Origin: Hydractinia symbiolongicarpus
Lineage: Eukaryota; Cnidaria; Hydrozoa; Anthoathecata; Hydractiniidae
Direction: 5' to 3'
NCBI RefSeq assembly: GCF_029227915.1
Contig: NC_079882.1
Span: 16,070,501-16,134,500, forward strand
Length of the DNA stretch: 64,000 bases
The notes beneath the pieces were generated by a model, which was not told the origin of the DNA, searched no databases, and saw only the letters and a program-made list of their open reading frames with translations. Below are positions 62,610 through 64,000 of this stretch, one piece after another (position 1 is the first letter of the stretch; each line of letters starts with the position of its first letter). A program made the position numbers and the translations under genes.

Positions 62610-62899
62610 ATTGCGTATGACGTCATATGATTTCGTTTATATTATTATATGTTAGTATTTAATGTATTTATTATTTTGTGTTGATTATTGGCAGATGACG
62701 TCATGTATTTCTGGTATATATTATTATGTGTTGGTTATTGGCATATTCATATTGTTTTGTGTTATTATAAGCATATGATTTAGTTTTTTACTTGTTTTGG
62801 GATTGAGGTGGTGGTGGAAATGGTGAAAGCAGGGTTTTTGGGGGTAAAGGTGTGGAAGGAGCGAAAACCTGATTATAATCACTCCCTACTACTACTACT
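62610..62899 (-). repeat. Right terminal inverted repeat of the Polinton
   Basis: Complement of the left end, with a tandem gttattggca-type motif (gttgattattggcag, gttggttattggca) and two TGACGTCA palindromes (62618-62625, 62696-62703). The ATG-like start of the zinc-protein ORF at 62626 overlaps one of them. Confidence 0.8.
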
Positions 62900-62972
62900 T
62901 CACAGATTTATCATATCTCAAATGAGTAAAAAGACACCGACCTCGTTCACTCATGCATGTCATCGTGCTCAA

Positions 62973-63003
62973 CTTGAGTAGAAAGGGAAATTCCCTACTC
63001 AAG
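62973..63003. repeat. Imperfect palindrome at the junction of the two Polinton ends
   Basis: cttgagtag ... ctactcaag with ggga/tccc inside and a few unpaired bases. Agtag is the terminal word of the neighbouring Polinton, so this could be a relic of a terminus. Confidence 0.35.
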
Positions 63004-63044
63004 CCACGACCGCTGTTTTCAAGGTTCGAATGCACTTATAATAA

Positions 63045-63536
63045 AGAGAAGTGAGTTGGTTTCAATATGTTCCAGAGCCTCTCAAGACGCAAGAAATGTG
63101 CAATTGGGTGGTTGAAAGGTACCCCTCGGCACTCAAATATGTTCCAGATGATTTCATGGCTTAGGAAATGCGCACGAGAGCCGTTGAAGACGAACCTTGA
63201 TTGTTCGAGTATGTTCCAGATCGGTTCAAGACGCAAGACATATGCACCAGAGTCGTGGAAGCGAATCCCCTTCTCCTGGCTTATATCCCGGATTGATTTA
63301 AGACGCAAGACATGGGCGCGAGAGTCGATGAAGAGGATCATTGGTTGTTCAAGTATGTCCCGGATCAATTCATGACTCAGGAAATGTGCATGAGAGTCGT
63401 TGAAGACGAACCTTGGTTGTTCGAGTATGTTCCAGATCGGTTCAAGACGCAAGACATGTGCGCGAGAGTCGTAGAAGCACATCCCCTTCCCTTTGCTCGT
63501 GTTCGGGATCGAGTGTCCGTGATTTATAATACATAA
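63045..63536 (+). pseudogene. DUF4116-like repeat protein, broken
   Basis: One frame from 63045 to 63536 encodes about seven repeats of some 23 residues. Each is built like YVPDRFKTQDMC, followed by a short helix with VVE and an acidic or Pro step. Such repeats are common in giant-virus and Polinton proteins. Three in-frame stops (near 63169, 63208 and 63295) interrupt it, each explainable as a single C-to-T or G-to-A change. No ATG is present before the first repeat, so the 5' end may be lost. Function unknown; repeats of this kind probably mediate protein contacts. Confidence 0.6.
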
Positions 63537-63545
63537 AATAAAACG

Positions 63546-63722
63546 ATGAAAGAACAGTGCGATGACTGTGAATGCATACTTGACGAGTATGATAGATGCA
63601 AGTGTGGACGGAGACTTGTGGTGCAAGGTAAAATACTATGTTGGTATTGCTATCAAGAATATATTACATACAATGGAGGCAGCTGCGCATGTTATTTTAG
63701 GTCTGTTGTAAAGCGAAGCTCA
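63546..63722 (+). CDS. Small Cys-rich zinc-type protein, second copy
   Basis: 58 residues, MKEQCDDCECILDEYDRCKC, related along its length to the ORF at 62560-62402 (shared DRCKCGRRL, LCW, YITYNGG). Starts behind aaaataaaacg. Intact. Confidence 0.65.
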
Positions 63723-63763
63723 TGACCAGATGCTGGTTGAGATTTTAAAATCCTTAAATAAAA

Positions 63764-64000
63764 AGATGTTGAAATTTGGAGACAAAACCGTTAAGTCAAA
63801 AGAATTTTACACTAACGCAACACCACTAAATATCGAAGATGTGAAAATTAATAACCTTGTGCTAAGTAATTCTGTTCCAGCAAACAAAGGCAAGGATGAA
63901 CGATTCGTGATTGGATATAACCAAGACGGCAACCTATCACCGTTATTGATAAAAACCCTAAAAGAATCTACTCTAAGGGTGTCTCTCAATACAGTGAAAA
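63764..64000 (+). CDS. Polinton protein, second copy, cut by the window edge
   Basis: Starts MLKFGDKTVKSKEFYTNATP. It is related to the protein at 62372-61809 (shared VKINNLVLSN-type and RFVIGYNQDG blocks). Open to the end of the window. Preceded by taaataaaaag. Confidence 0.65.

Larger units (their letters stand above)
48949..62899. mobile_element. Polinton (Maverick) element, about 14 kb
   Basis: Self-synthesising virus-like DNA transposon. Inverted terminal repeats begin agtagtagtaagg at 48949 and (complement) agtagtagtagtaggg at 62899, then share ttttcgctccttccacacc, cccccaaaaacccc and ccaataa(a/c)caacac words. Marker genes are family-B DNA polymerase, packaging ATPase, retroviral-type integrase and capsid-type proteins. 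No adenain-type maturation protease was recognised. Base composition is visibly richer in GC than the flanks. Direct target duplication is not evident; instead ctgtga appears inverted just outside both ends. Many genes carry frameshifts, but several (ATPase, 60111-58960, 61482, 62372) are intact. Confidence 0.9.
62900..64000 (+). mobile_element. End of a second, inverted Polinton-like element
   Basis: Beyond the right terminus of the first Polinton, genes reappear in the opposite orientation: a DUF4116-like repeat ORF, a small Cys-rich protein and the start of a protein related to 61809-62372. No copy of the first element's terminal repeat is seen between them. An imperfect palindrome at 62973-63003 may lie near the boundary. 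The element runs off the window. Confidence 0.6.

Noticed and set aside
62560-62626. Upstream Met of the Cys-rich protein at 62626
   Set aside because: It begins inside a TGACGTCA site of the terminal repeat, and the paralogue at 63546 lacks the extension.
63036-63626. 196-codon minus-strand ORF with a signal-like N-terminus
   Set aside because: It is the reverse reading of the DUF4116-like repeat gene, and its periodicity comes from that repeat.

Overview
The window is AT-rich metazoan nuclear DNA. Split genes, a P-like element, a Helentron-type rolling-circle element, BEL/Pao, Gypsy-like and Copia-like retroelements and Polinton (Maverick) DNA all suggest an invertebrate, most likely a cnidarian and perhaps a hydrozoan. 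That assignment is inference from repeat content and protein style. Only two convincing host genes are present. One is an ING1/ING2-type chromatin reader on the plus strand (coding 3036-4022, no intron in the coding part). The other is a nine-exon alpha-L-fucosidase (GH29) on the minus strand (24881-48055, possibly starting at 48133), whose splice phases all agree.

Layout. 1-3010: noncoding DNA upstream of ING. 4023-7645: noncoding DNA with two decayed repeat-type genes, one of them a three-exon relic. 7646-21945: a decayed BEL/Pao retrotransposon on the minus strand with short LTRs, a primer-binding site and a polypurine tract. Its polyprotein is split by a 4.5 kb Helentron derivative (11015-15518), and its 5' LTR is split by a 4.1 kb P-like element (17711-21803). 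21946-24880: noncoding. 24881-48133: the fucosidase gene. Its 9.9 kb intron 5 holds a Gypsy-like relic that is itself split by a TTAA-flanked element. Its 11.2 kb intron 1 holds a Tigger-like MITE, minisatellites and a Copia-like relic split by a TAA-flanked MITE full of 54-bp repeats.

48949-62899 is a Polinton of about 14 kb with inverted terminal repeats. It carries family-B DNA polymerase, HNH nuclease, packaging ATPase, BRO-type protein, retroviral-type integrase, a capsid-type protein and a set of small membrane, coiled-coil and zinc proteins. From about 62900 to the window edge a second, inverted Polinton-like end begins. It carries homologues of the last genes of the first element plus a run of DUF4116-like repeats.

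In the first Polinton the genes are tightly packed and arranged in divergent and convergent blocks. Most gene junctions that have any room contain a short perfect or near-perfect hairpin, and most start codons sit within a few bases of an AATAAA-type motif. I regard this pair of signals, resembling a compact virus-like gene-boundary code, as the most interesting feature of the window. Most mobile-element genes carry frameshifts or stop codons and look dead. I could not test whether any of these breaks are assembly errors.
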